A model generated the notes under the pieces. It made no database searches. It saw only the letters and a list, made by a program, of their open reading frames with translations, and had not been told where the DNA came from. From CAYUYM01 sp964449305 (GTDB lineage: Bacteria > Bacteroidota > Ignavibacteria > SZUA-365 > CAYQST01), in assembly GCA_964449305.1 (NCBI GenBank), contig CAYUYM010000006.1:1-57460 (forward strand): a stretch of 57,460 bases of DNA, written 5' to 3'. The translations under genes and the position numbers were made by a program. This document shows, one piece after another, positions 10,213 to 18,800 of the stretch (positions are counted from its first letter, which is position 1; the number at the start of each line of letters is the position of its first letter).

Positions 10213-10265
10213 CTTCCGACGAAACGGGGGAATGGCAACGTTCCCCCGTTCTCGTTTGTCGGAAG
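10213..10265. terminator. Large hairpin between convergent genes, terminator-like
   Basis: A perfect 10-bp stem AACGGGGGAA/TTCCCCCGTT (10223-10232 with 10241-10250) has an 8-base loop. It is extended by an outer 8-bp stem CTTCCGAC/GTCGGAAG (10213-10220 with 10258-10265). It follows the OmpA gene, and the next gene (10428-10754) points towards it, so it could end both transcripts. There is no clean U-tract. Confidence 0.6.
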
Positions 10266-10427
10266 TGAGTGAAGCGACCGCGTGAAGACCTCACGAGCAG
10301 CGTGATTCGCTGGCATTGCGAGTCCCCTGCGGCATTGCCGGTGTGCATCAACATCACCCCGCCCGATGTGATGTCGGCCTCATCCCCCGTTGGACTTCTG
10401 AACTGTTCCCCTCGTGAACTCCCTGCC

Positions 10428-10754
10428 TTACAGCCTTGCCTTGCGTTTGATGACCGGGTGGCGGGGGTTCTTGTGATGATAGATGTCATCGAGGAGTTCG
10501 CGGGAGTGGATGTCCACATCGACGAGCATGTGGATCATTTTTTCCATGCACTCCTTGCAGAGGCGGATCTTTGTTTCCCCCTCGCTGTCGAGCGACTTCT
10601 TGAAGTACAGCTGTTCCGGTGGAATGGCGTGACCGAATTCGCAGGTGTGTTCCTTGGACGACTTGCCCGAGTACCAATGGTACTTTGCAGACGAGAGCGC
10701 GTTGAAGAGCTTGAACGAGTGAAGGAAGTCGTGTTCGGAACGGTACAACGCCAT
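10428..10754 (-). CDS. Small conserved-looking hypothetical protein with cysteines
   Basis: 108 residues, family not recognised. The composition is that of a real protein (aromatic, charged, few Arg/Pro runs), unlike the surrounding chance frames. It carries HTCEFGHAIPPEQLYF and later IRLCKECMEKM: one Cys plus His, then a CxxC pair, a spacing compatible with a small metal-binding knuckle (inference). A GGAG lies a few bases before the ATG at 10754. It lies downstream of the DprA-like gene on the same strand, with about 240 bp between them in which no gene was seen. Confidence 0.6.
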   Translation of the reverse strand: MALYRSEHDFLHSFKLFNALSSAKYHWYSGKSSKEHTCEFGHAIPPEQLYFKKSLDSEGETKIRLCKECMEKMIHMLVDVDIHSRELLDDIYHHKNPRHPVIKRKARL

Positions 10755-10993
10755 GAGGACTCCGGTGTCGACTGATTGTGATGGTGGATGTACGGCGGGT
10801 GTTCAACCGCGACGGACGTCCGAAGATAGCCATTCATGTGGCCAGACGCAATAAAGACGGGGCGTTGCGACGAGTCTCCATTGGTGTGGAGGATGAGGTG
10901 CGGCAGAGTGCGCTCCATGATCGGCATGGATGTCACGGGTGGCACACGCGTCGCAGGTGCATGTGCATTGCAGGGAATCTGGAGGATGGGCGC

Positions 10994-11461
10994 TCATGCA
11001 AGGTGGATGATGTGCTTCTCCGGTGCAGCGTCCATGAGTTGCCGGGTGAGTGCGCCGTGGGGGCGGGCATAGCCCACGACGATATCGTCGGCGAGGTGGA
11101 TCATCATTGCATTGCGCATGGCGGCGGTGGCGCGCGTGATGCGGCGTACATCCGGCGGGAAGGGTGTGATGACAAGGAGGTTTCCATCGCGTATGCGGCG
11201 GGCGATGTGGGGCGGCCAGGTGATGCGCATGCCGCGTGCGAGAGCGAGGATCACCGGGTGTGGTTGTTTGAGCAGGCAGTGCAGCACCTCGCGTTCCAGC
11301 ACGCTGTGGAAGCCGGACATGATGCATGCATCGGGGCGGCCGGCGGAGTCGGCCCAGCGGGTGCAGCGTTGGAGGAGATCGGCCGTGATGGTGCGGCTCG
11401 AGAGGAAGGCGGTTGTGTGGAGGGACAGCAACGCATCGTTGCCGAGGGTTTCCCGGATCAT
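10994..11461 (-). CDS. Small DprA/SLOG-fold-like protein
   Basis: 155 residues. The C-terminal two thirds resemble a reduced DprA/Smf (SLOG) Rossmann fold: IMSGFHSVLEREVLHCLL, then a hydrophobic strand ending in ARGM, then LLVITPFPPDVRR, RNAMMIHLADDIVVGYA and a glycine after ARPHG. In DprA the matching segments bind single-stranded DNA and nucleotides. Full-length DprA is about 300-370 residues with additional domains, so this is a short stand-alone version. The role is uncertain: DNA uptake or recombination, or nucleotide binding in a stress pathway. The ATG at 11461 is the first in frame; no Shine-Dalgarno site is seen. It is divergent from the GH30 gene. Confidence 0.6.
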   Translation of the reverse strand: MIRETLGNDALLSLHTTAFLSSRTITADLLQRCTRWADSAGRPDACIMSGFHSVLEREVLHCLLKQPHPVILALARGMRITWPPHIARRIRDGNLLVITPFPPDVRRITRATAAMRNAMMIHLADDIVVGYARPHGALTRQLMDAAPEKHIIHLA

Positions 11462-11563
11462 GGTGCACCGATGGATGTGAATGTTGACGGAGCAATTTCC
11501 GCATTGTCCACGCCAAGATCAAGCATCGCAGACAGGTGTGGCCAGGAATCGCATGGCCGGCAG

Positions 11564-11571
11564 TATCTTTG
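11564..11571 (+). promoter_or_regulatory. Promoter -7 box TATCTTTG
   Basis: Exact match to the Bacteroidota TANNTTTG -7 element, ending 24 bases before the ATG at 11596. No convincing -33 TTG is seen about 20 bases upstream. Confidence 0.5.
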
Positions 11572-11595
11572 CATGTTCCACTCCTGCGAGGCACC

Positions 11596-13650
11596 ATGAC
11601 ATCCGTCCTTGTTCTATTGTTGCTGCTGCTATTGCCAGGCGATGGCACAGGCACCCTGGTTCCCGGGGGCGGTCGCAGCCAGATTGATGTCGCGATTCCG
11701 GTCTGGACCGGATTGGAGTCCCCGCGTGATGGATTCGAGTCCTCCACCTCCATGACCAGAGCTGTTGTTCCCGACAGTGTTCGCCTTCTGTCACCGGGCG
11801 ATGGAGCCCTCCTTTCGACCGATGCTGCAACCCTGTGCTGGAGCCGGGCAGGAGCGGGAGTGGATTGGTATCACGTACAGGTGGCTCGTGATGCGCGCTT
11901 CATCCAGTGTGTTCTGGATGAAGCGGATTGTCCGGACACAACACGATCGTTTGCCGGCATCACACCTGGAAGCCACTGGTACTGGAGGGTTCGCGCGCAC
12001 GATGGCAGCGGATGGGGTCCCTTCAGCACGGTCCGGGTGTTCTCCTGCAACGACACGACGGCCGTGAGCACCACGGCGCACATCACGGTGGACGACCGGG
12101 TGGTGCATCAGACAATGGATGGCTGGGGGGCGTCATCGAACTTCTACGAGGAGAACCTCACCGCGCTCCCATCTCGGACGCAGACGGAGCTGTTCGATCT
12201 CCTGTTCCGCGACCTGGGGTCCAACATCCTGTGCCTCCGTCTGTATGCGGATTTCCAGAAAAGTGACGGTGGGCCATACGATTGGGATTGTATGCGGCAT
12301 CAGCGCCGGATCCTTTCAGAAGCGCTTGCACGTGGGCGGATCGATTTTGTATGGCTCAAGGTATCATCCCCACCTGGTTGGATGAAGGACAACAACGACA
12401 ACGCCCATGGAGGACGTGTCAGGCCGGACCGGTATCAGGCCTGCGCGGATTACCTTTCGTACTACCTCCGGCACATGACGTCGGATTTTGGATTCACCAT
12501 CGACGCAGTCAGCATCTTCAACGAACCCGGATTCGGGGGACCGTCGGTGAATTACGAGAGCACATCGACCACGCCGGACGACTACCGCAACATTCTGTCC
12601 GTGGTTGCATCGACCCTTGTGCGTGACGGGCTGGGAGGGACGTGGTTGATCGGACCGGAGACGGGCAAGATCCAGGCCGACTGGGCATATCACGAGATGC
12701 TGCTGCAGGATTCCGCCTCTGCGTCCGTTCTGAAGCGCGTGACGACGCACCAATACGGGGATCAACTGCTGCTGTATGGGACGGGGGCGGGGGACCGCTG
12801 GGATCTTCTGCGCGACCTCGCCGCGACGCGCAACATACCGGTTTGGGAGACGGAAGTCTTCATCGGAGGACCCGGGATGGCGACGAACGACATCGACGAA
12901 GGGCTGCGTGTTGCGCTTCTGATGTGGACGGCGCTGACGAAGGGGAACGTGGCCGCGTGGCACTACTGGCAGTATGCCCAACCGGAGCAGCAGGATCAGT
13001 CGTCCAGCATCATCGGTTACTCGCGAGCGGGAGGGTACACCGTGGCCCCACGGTACCACTGCATGCAGCAATGGATGCGTCACGTGAAGCGTGGGGCCCG
13101 CAGGATCGATGCGAGCACCGACAACGACAGCATCCATGTCGCCGCATTCACGCACCAGGGCGAGCTGGCGGTGGTTTTGGTCAACCGGACGGAGACGGCC
13201 ATCGATGCCGAGCTGGCACTGCCGCAGCGGGGCGGGCATGTGCAGCACTGGCGGACCTCATTGTCGGAGCAGCACGCAGCGCTTGCGGATCGGACCTTTG
13301 GTGATGGCAGGCATGTCTTGACGATCCCTGCGAAATCCATCAGCACGCTTGTCATCACTGGAGGCACGCAGGGGGTGGAGGTGGTGTCTGGTGACCCGCT
13401 CCGGTTGTCTGTCTGGCCATTGCCGGCGCGTACCTCGGTGAATGTGGCGATCACCGGCATGCAGGGCATCTGCCAACTCCGGCTCGTGGATGCCCTGGGG
13501 CGCCAGGTGGTGGCGGAGGTCGTGGACTGTGTGAACGAAAACCGTCGGGAAGTGGGCATTGATGTGCACGGCCTGCCTGCCGGGGTGTACTGGATCGAGG
13601 CGGCGGCTCGAACGAGTGTGACAGGGCGTATGATCCAGATCATACACTGA
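11596..13650 (+). CDS. T9SS-secreted glycoside hydrolase family 30 protein
   Basis: About 684 residues. The start at 11596 gives a hydrophobic signal (MTSVLVLLLLLLLPG). Residues about 60-150 look like a fibronectin-III-type domain (RVRAHDGSGWGPFSTVRVF). The GH30 (beta/alpha)8 catalytic domain follows: QTMDGWGASSN at its start, general acid Glu about residue 310 in SIFNEPGFGG, and probable nucleophile Glu about residue 420 in VWETEVFIGG. The small GH30 beta-sandwich then precedes a T9SS-like tail (about residues 605-684, with LRLVDALGRQVV and LPAGVYWIEA). GH30 enzymes cleave glucosylceramide, xylan or related beta-glycans; the substrate cannot be set from sequence. Predicted to be extracellular. 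It is followed after 117 bp by another T9SS protein with its own promoter. Confidence 0.88.
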   Translation: MTSVLVLLLLLLLPGDGTGTLVPGGGRSQIDVAIPVWTGLESPRDGFESSTSMTRAVVPDSVRLLSPGDGALLSTDAATLCWSRAGAGVDWYHVQVARDARFIQCVLDEADCPDTTRSFAGITPGSHWYWRVRAHDGSGWGPFSTVRVFSCNDTTAVSTTAHITVDDRVVHQTMDGWGASSNFYEENLTALPSRTQTELFDLLFRDLGSNILCLRLYADFQKSDGGPYDWDCMRHQRRILSEALARGRIDFVWLKVSSPPGWMKDNNDNAHGGRVRPDRYQACADYLSYYLRHMTSDFGFTIDAVSIFNEPGFGGPSVNYESTSTTPDDYRNILSVVASTLVRDGLGGTWLIGPETGKIQADWAYHEMLLQDSASASVLKRVTTHQYGDQLLLYGTGAGDRWDLLRDLAATRNIPVWETEVFIGGPGMATNDIDEGLRVALLMWTALTKGNVAAWHYWQYAQPEQQDQSSSIIGYSRAGGYTVAPRYHCMQQWMRHVKRGARRIDASTDNDSIHVAAFTHQGELAVVLVNRTETAIDAELALPQRGGHVQHWRTSLSEQHAALADRTFGDGRHVLTIPAKSISTLVITGGTQGVEVVSGDPLRLSVWPLPARTSVNVAITGMQGICQLRLVDALGRQVVAEVVDCVNENRREVGIDVHGLPAGVYWIEAAARTSVTGRMIQIIH

Positions 13651-13723
13651 CATATCGTTGTGGTGATACATTCGCCCGATGAGGAGGCAGGACCGGAGTG
13701 GCGCGCGTAATTCCTCCATGTCG

Positions 13724-13730
13724 TATCTTG
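13724..13730 (+). promoter_or_regulatory. Promoter -7 box TATCTTG
   Basis: TATCTTG fits TANNTTG and ends 37 bases before the ATG at 13768. The 12-mer TCGTATCTTGAT at 13721-13732 recurs exactly at 14987-14998, ahead of the transposase gene. Confidence 0.45.
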
Positions 13731-13767
13731 ATTCCGGCATATGTTTCACAGCACGTCGAGTTGGCGT

Positions 13768-14904
13768 ATGAAAACACTGTTTCTCTTTCTCTTTCCGGTT
13801 CTTGTGATGGCGCAGGCGCAGAATCCATGGATCGCGAAGGTCAAATCCGACATGGTGCTCATCCCCGCAGGCACGTTTCTCATGGGCGACATCACCGGCA
13901 ACGGGGAAGCTGCCGACAGGCCGGTGCATACCGTCACCATCAGCCGCCCGTTTTTCATGAGCAGGTATGAAGTGGTGCAGGGGCAATGGAACGCGTTGAT
14001 GCCCGAGAACTTTTCCTACTTTCCGAACGACAGTCTTCCTGTGGAGATGGAGACCTGGGACGAGGCGGTTATGTTCTGCAATCTGTTGTCGATTGCGGAG
14101 GGGTTGACGCCGTGCTACAGTGGTGGAGGGGCATCGATTGTGTGCGACTTCAACGCAGGCGGGTATCGACTGCCGACGGAGGCGGAGTGGGAGTACGCAT
14201 GCCGTGCGGGGACGATGACGGATTTCAGCACAGGCGACATGGCACACGGCATCTGCGACCCGCTGGATTACAATCTGAGCATTGCCGGGTGGTACTGTGG
14301 AAACGGGAAGCGCATCACGCACGTGCCCGGAAGCAAGAACCCGAATGCCTGGGGATTGTATGACATGCACGGAAACGTGACGGAATGGTGCTGGGATTGG
14401 TATGCACCCTACGCCGTGGGCGGGGTGACAGATCCGACGGGACCGACGACGCCGTCGCCGGGGAGTGTCCGCAGCATCCGAGGCGGATCGTGGTATGACA
14501 TGGGGACGGTATGTCGTTCGTCGGCGCGGACATACAACGCGCAGACGGGGCACGGTGTGCGGCAGATGCGTGGGTACGGTATCAACGGATTCCGCGTTGC
14601 GCGCAGCACGCCGGTGTCAGGAGTGGAGGCGGGCGCTGCTGCGCCGGAGTTTTTGCTGGAGCCGGGATGGCCGAATCCGGTGACAACGACAACGAGCATC
14701 GTGTTCAGCGTGCCGTCAGCCTGTCGGGCATCACTGCGAGTATATGATATGATGGGTCGCACGGTGGCGATACTGGAGGACGGAGTGGTGGCATCGGGTT
14801 GTCACACGCGTGAATGGAATGCGGCGGGGATGCAGGGGGGAGTGTACTGGTACCGTCTGAGTGCGGGGACGAAGGTCGCCACGCGGATGGTGGTGGTGAG
14901 GTAG
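13768..14904 (+). CDS. SUMF1/FGE-sulfatase-domain protein with T9SS tail
   Basis: About 378 residues. The ATG at 13768 opens a signal peptide (MKTLFLFLFPVLVMAQA). The formylglycine-generating-enzyme-like domain spans about residues 25-290: MVLIPAGTFLMGD, YRLPTEAEWEYACRAGT, GNVTEWCWDWY, RGGSWYDMGTVCRSSARTY and NGFRVARS. The RGGSW segment has only one Cys where true sulfatase-activating enzymes keep a catalytic pair, so the domain is probably not a formylglycine generator. Many such SUMF1-like domains have other or unknown functions. The C-terminus is a T9SS type A-like tail (LRVYDMMGRTV, GGVYWYRLSAG), so the product is extracellular. An earlier ATG at 13741 would put nine residues before the signal peptide. 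Confidence 0.85.
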   Translation: MKTLFLFLFPVLVMAQAQNPWIAKVKSDMVLIPAGTFLMGDITGNGEAADRPVHTVTISRPFFMSRYEVVQGQWNALMPENFSYFPNDSLPVEMETWDEAVMFCNLLSIAEGLTPCYSGGGASIVCDFNAGGYRLPTEAEWEYACRAGTMTDFSTGDMAHGICDPLDYNLSIAGWYCGNGKRITHVPGSKNPNAWGLYDMHGNVTEWCWDWYAPYAVGGVTDPTGPTTPSPGSVRSIRGGSWYDMGTVCRSSARTYNAQTGHGVRQMRGYGINGFRVARSTPVSGVEAGAAAPEFLLEPGWPNPVTTTTSIVFSVPSACRASLRVYDMMGRTVAILEDGVVASGCHTREWNAAGMQGGVYWYRLSAGTKVATRMVVVR

Positions 14905-14914
14905 GGATGGGGGG

Positions 14915-14958
14915 AGACCTTAAGGTCTTCTAAGAAAGATCTAAGAAGACCTTAAGGT
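14915..14958. repeat. 44-bp palindromic REP-like repeat, left copy
   Basis: Arms containing GACCTTAAGGTCTTCT and its reverse complement AGAAGACCTTAAGG fold over a 12-base centre. ACCTTAAGGT inside each arm is itself a perfect 10-bp palindrome. This copy lacks the last C of the right arm, giving a stem of about 15 bp. Confidence 0.85.
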
Positions 14959-14989
14959 TTGTCTTAGATGGAATGTTCTCGAAAATTCG

Positions 14990-14996
14990 TATCTTG
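14990..14996 (+). promoter_or_regulatory. Promoter -7 box TATCTTG ahead of the transposase
   Basis: TATCTTG lies within TCGTATCTTGAT, the same 12-mer as at 13721-13732. It is 105 bases before the transposase ATG, leaving an untranslated leader. Confidence 0.4.
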
Positions 14997-15101
14997 ATCC
15001 GGAACAACTGCGAAACACATTGTTGAATCGGTCGGCCATCGGTTCTCGCGAGAGGGTTCGGAAGCAACCGATGGATCGGTACGTCTTTGAAAGGAGCACC
15101 C

Positions 15102-15749
15102 ATGCCAACCCCACGGGCACTTGAGCACAATTCGTATTATCACATTTTCAACCGCGGTGTTCTGGACACCAATGTGTTTTTTGAGGAGAGGAATTACTTC
15201 CACTTTCTATGGCTGTATTCGAAGTACATCGATCCTGTCGCTGACACATACGCCTGGTGCCTGCTGAAAAATCACTTCCACCTCTTGGTGCGAATCAAAA
15301 CCATCGGTGAAATCGAAGCGTTTCCCAGCACGCCAATGGGACTGATCCGCAGGGTGACCCCCCACTCCTATTCTCGTCCGAATGGCTTTACTGTTCCTTC
15401 TCGACAGTTCTCGCATCTATTCAATGCCTATGCAAAGGCGATCAACAAAGCCTATGATCGGCGCGGCAAACTGTTCCAACAATCGTTCCGACGCATCAAG
15501 ATTTCGAATGATCTACACTTCTGCAATGTGGTGGCCTACATCCACCGTAATCCACAGAAGCATGGCTTCGTACCCGATTTCAAGGAGTGGAAATTCTCAT
15601 CCTTTCAGTTCGTGATGTCTCCTCAGGCCACCCAGCCAATGAAGGACATGGTACGATGCTGGTTCGGCAGCAAGCGAAAATTTCTTGAACATCACGCAAC
15701 GGACTCTCTTGAGTACGCGGGCGATTTCCTTCAGTGGGACGATGATTGA
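15102..15749 (+). CDS. REP-associated tyrosine transposase (RAYT, Y1_Tnp/IS200-like)
   Basis: About 215 residues. The HUH nuclease signature is visible as LLKNHFHLLVRI (about residues 60-71). The candidate nucleophilic Tyr lies in the helix FNAYAKAINKAYDRRGKLFQ near residues 108-127, and the family ending VAYIHRNPQKHGFV follows. The start at 15102 is supported by GGAG at 15093-15096, five bases before the ATG. RAYT proteins are domesticated IS200/IS605 relatives that bind and cut REP palindromes as single strands. The two flanking palindromes are the obvious candidate substrate. The gene looks intact. Base composition appears lower in GC than in its neighbours, hinting at transfer (by eye only). 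Confidence 0.9.
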   Translation: MPTPRALEHNSYYHIFNRGVLDTNVFFEERNYFHFLWLYSKYIDPVADTYAWCLLKNHFHLLVRIKTIGEIEAFPSTPMGLIRRVTPHSYSRPNGFTVPSRQFSHLFNAYAKAINKAYDRRGKLFQQSFRRIKISNDLHFCNVVAYIHRNPQKHGFVPDFKEWKFSSFQFVMSPQATQPMKDMVRCWFGSKRKFLEHHATDSLEYAGDFLQWDDD

Positions 15750-15768
15750 CTCGTGGGCTTCATAGATA

Positions 15769-15812
15769 AGACCTTAAGGTCTTCTAAGAAAGATCTAAGA
15801 AGACCTTAAGGT
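15769..15812. repeat. 44-bp palindromic REP-like repeat, right copy
   Basis: Identical over 44 bases to the copy at 14915-14958 and in the same orientation. Here the palindrome is complete: GACCTTAAGGTCTTCT pairs with AGAAGACCTTAAGGTC, a 16-bp stem. It lies 19 bp after the transposase stop and about 20 bp before the end of the convergent gene. Confidence 0.85.
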
Positions 15813-15833
15813 CTCCGCCACCCCCCCGCCGCA

Positions 15834-18800
15834 TCACCGCCCCGGCGTCCATGGTGCCCCCAGGACGTCGAGCCTTCCTTCCAACGCCTTCAGCTCCGCA
15901 TCCAGTGCCTTCAGCTCCGCCTGCACCGGAGCGAACAGCGCTTCCACGATGGTCACCGCATCCCGGTTCGTTGTGGTCGGCGGTGAGGTGCTGCCCCACT
16001 GGTTCCACACCGCATCCATCAGCCGTCCAGTGATCGAGGGCGGCTGGTTCTCGTTTCTCTCGCTCAGCAGGGGATCACCATTCAACGCGCGCTGCATCGC
16101 CGACAACCGCCGCTCCATCGCATCACGCTCGTCGAACAATTCCCGCGGCGCCGCCGGCGTCGACGCCAGCGCGGATCGTATCGCTCCCAACCTCTCTTTC
16201 AACACGGCCGCACGACTCGACGCTCCCAGCACCGTCCGCTGTAACAACGCAAGCTTCTGTTGGAACTCCACCAGCGCCCTCCTGTCTGCCGCCGGTAACG
16301 TGCTGGTCTCCAACACCTTCGCGGTGAGGGCCACCGCGCTGTCCAACACCGTCACCCTGCCGTCGATCACCGTGGCCATCGACACGGTGTAGCGCCCCGG
16401 CATCGCCAGCATCGCCGAGCCGTTCGGACCAGCCCCGGCGCGGATCGGCGAGCGATCCGAGTACCGCAGATCCCACACGATCCGTTGCACCCCCTTCTGC
16501 ATCGGTGCGGTGAGCACGCGCACCGGCGTCCCCTCTTCGTCACGGATCGTGAACTGCACCTCCGCCGGCTTTTGCTCCTCCTCCTCGCGCAGCTGCTCCA
16601 TAGCGGGATACGGGGGAATCCGGCCCGCTGCCCGCGCCTCCTTCTCTGCATCCCGGCGCACCTGCCGACGCGTCTTCGGCACCTCGCGAAGGTAATACGT
16701 GAAGGTCGCTCCGAACTCGGGGTTCGGCGCAGTGAAGAAGGTCTCCCCCTGCGCTCCCTTGCTGCGCGCCCATGCGGTGATGTACATCCATGCGTCCTTC
16801 ACCGGAAACACAAACCCGTCACGCTTCACCGCATCATCGGTGAGCGTTCGCAACGGCGTGTAGTCGTCGAGGATGAAGATCCCACGCCCAAAGCTCGCCA
16901 GCACCAGATCATTCTCCCGCTTCTGGATGGCGATGTCCTTGATCGGACTCGATGGCAGCCCCGCCTTCATGCGCATCCATCGCTTCCCGCCATCCACGGT
17001 GACATACAGTCCAAACTCGGTGCCCACGAACAGCAGCCTTGGGTTCACGTGATCCTCGGCGATGCAGTACACCGGCTCCTTCGGCAGATCACCGGCAATG
17101 GATTCCCAGCTCGCGCCGTTGTCGGTGGATCGCAGAAGATATGCGGTGAAGTCGGCGTTCTTGTGGTTGTCGAATGCGGCGTACACGGTGTTCGCTGCAT
17201 GCTGCGAGGTCACCACCGCACTCACGTAGGTGTTCGCGGGCACCTTGGGGAAGCTCCCGATCGCCGTCCAACTGCCGCCGCCATTCTTCGTCACCTGGAT
17301 CAGGCCATCATCCGTGCCCGCATAGAGCAGGCCATCCACCAGAGGCGACTCGCTCAGCGTGATGATGTTGCCGTAGAACGAGGTGGACACATGCTTCGCC
17401 ACGGCATCCACGCTTGGGATGGCCCCGAACACCGGCAGTGTGTTGCGGTCGATCTGGCGTGTCAGATCGCCACTGACTGCCGTCCACGTGTCACCGCGAT
17501 CGTCGCTGCGGAAGACGCGATTGGCGGCGAACCACAGCCGTGTATGTTTGTGCGGGCTGATGATCAGCGGTGAATCCCAGTTCCAGCGCAGAGGCGCTTC
17601 CCCCATCCCAGGCTGTGGCTGGATGCTGACACGCTCCCCCGATTTCCGATCAAAACGCGTGAGATCACCATACTGCGCCTGGGCGTACACAATGTTCGGG
17701 TCGACGGGGTCGATCTGCGATTTGAATCCGTCGCCGCCGTTGGTGAACAACCAGTCCTCGCTCATGATGCCGTCACTCTTGAGTGTGCGCGATGGAGCGC
17801 CGAGGCTGTTGTTGTCCTGTGTTCCGCCGTACACCCAGTAGAAGGGTTCGGTGTTATCGGCTGTGATGCGGTAGAACTGGGTGATGGGCAGATTCTCGAA
17901 AAAGCGCCATGTGGCACCGCGGTCGAAGCTCTCGTAGAGCCCGCCGTCTCCGCCAACAATGAGGTGACTCGCATTGGTCGGTTCGATCCACATGGCATGG
18001 TCATCCACATGGCGGTTGCGGTTGCCAAGTGTTCGGAAGGTCCTGCCGCCATCGTCTGTCACCGACAGATACGTGTCGAGCGAATAGACGCGGTCCACAT
18101 CGACGGGATCGCAGAGAAGCTCCTGGTAGTACTGCGGATTGGATGAAGTGTAGGAGCTGCGCTTCTCCCAGGTCGCCCCACGGTCGGTGCTGCGGAAGAA
18201 GCCGCCCGCCTTGTCCGCAGCCTCGATCACAGCGAAGAGCACGTCCGGATTCACGGGAGAAATGGCGAGACCGATGCGCCCCTTTTCAACACCAGGAAGA
18301 CCCGTACGCAGAGTGTCCCAGGTCGCCCCGCCATCGGCACTGCGATACATGTTCGTCTCGGGTCCGCCGTCGATCATCGTCCACACATGTCTGCGGCGCT
18401 GGTACGACGCGGCGTAGAGCAGGTCGGGATTGCGCGGGTCCATCACCAGGTCGGTGATGCCGGTGTTGTCACTGATCGTCAGCACTGCCTTCCACGTCTT
18501 CCCGCCGTCCTGCGTGCGGTACACTCCGCGCTCACCACCTGCTGCCCACAGCGGTCCCTGGCACGCCACCAGCACAGTGTTTGCGTTCCGCGGATCGATG
18601 AGGATCTTCGCAATGTGCTCGGACGTTTTCAACCCCATGCATCTCCAGCTCTTCCCGCCATCCTCGGAGCGGTACACGCCATCGCCCCATCCCACGCTGC
18701 GCTGGCTGTTGTTCTCACCAGTACCCACCCACACCACGTGAGGATTGTTCGGATCGACGGCCACGCAGCCGATGCTCGAAGAGCGCTCGTTCTCGAAGAT

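Larger units (their letters stand above)
14915..15812 (+). mobile_element. RAYT module: Y1 transposase gene bracketed by identical palindromic repeats
   Basis: A REP-associated tyrosine transposase gene (15102-15749) lies between two 44-bp repeats in direct orientation (14915-14958 and 15769-15812). I find the two repeats identical base for base. Each is itself an imperfect palindrome able to fold into a long hairpin, as expected of REP-like sequences recognised by RAYT proteins. The module sits in the gap between the SUMF1-like gene and the convergent propeller gene. Confidence 0.75.
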
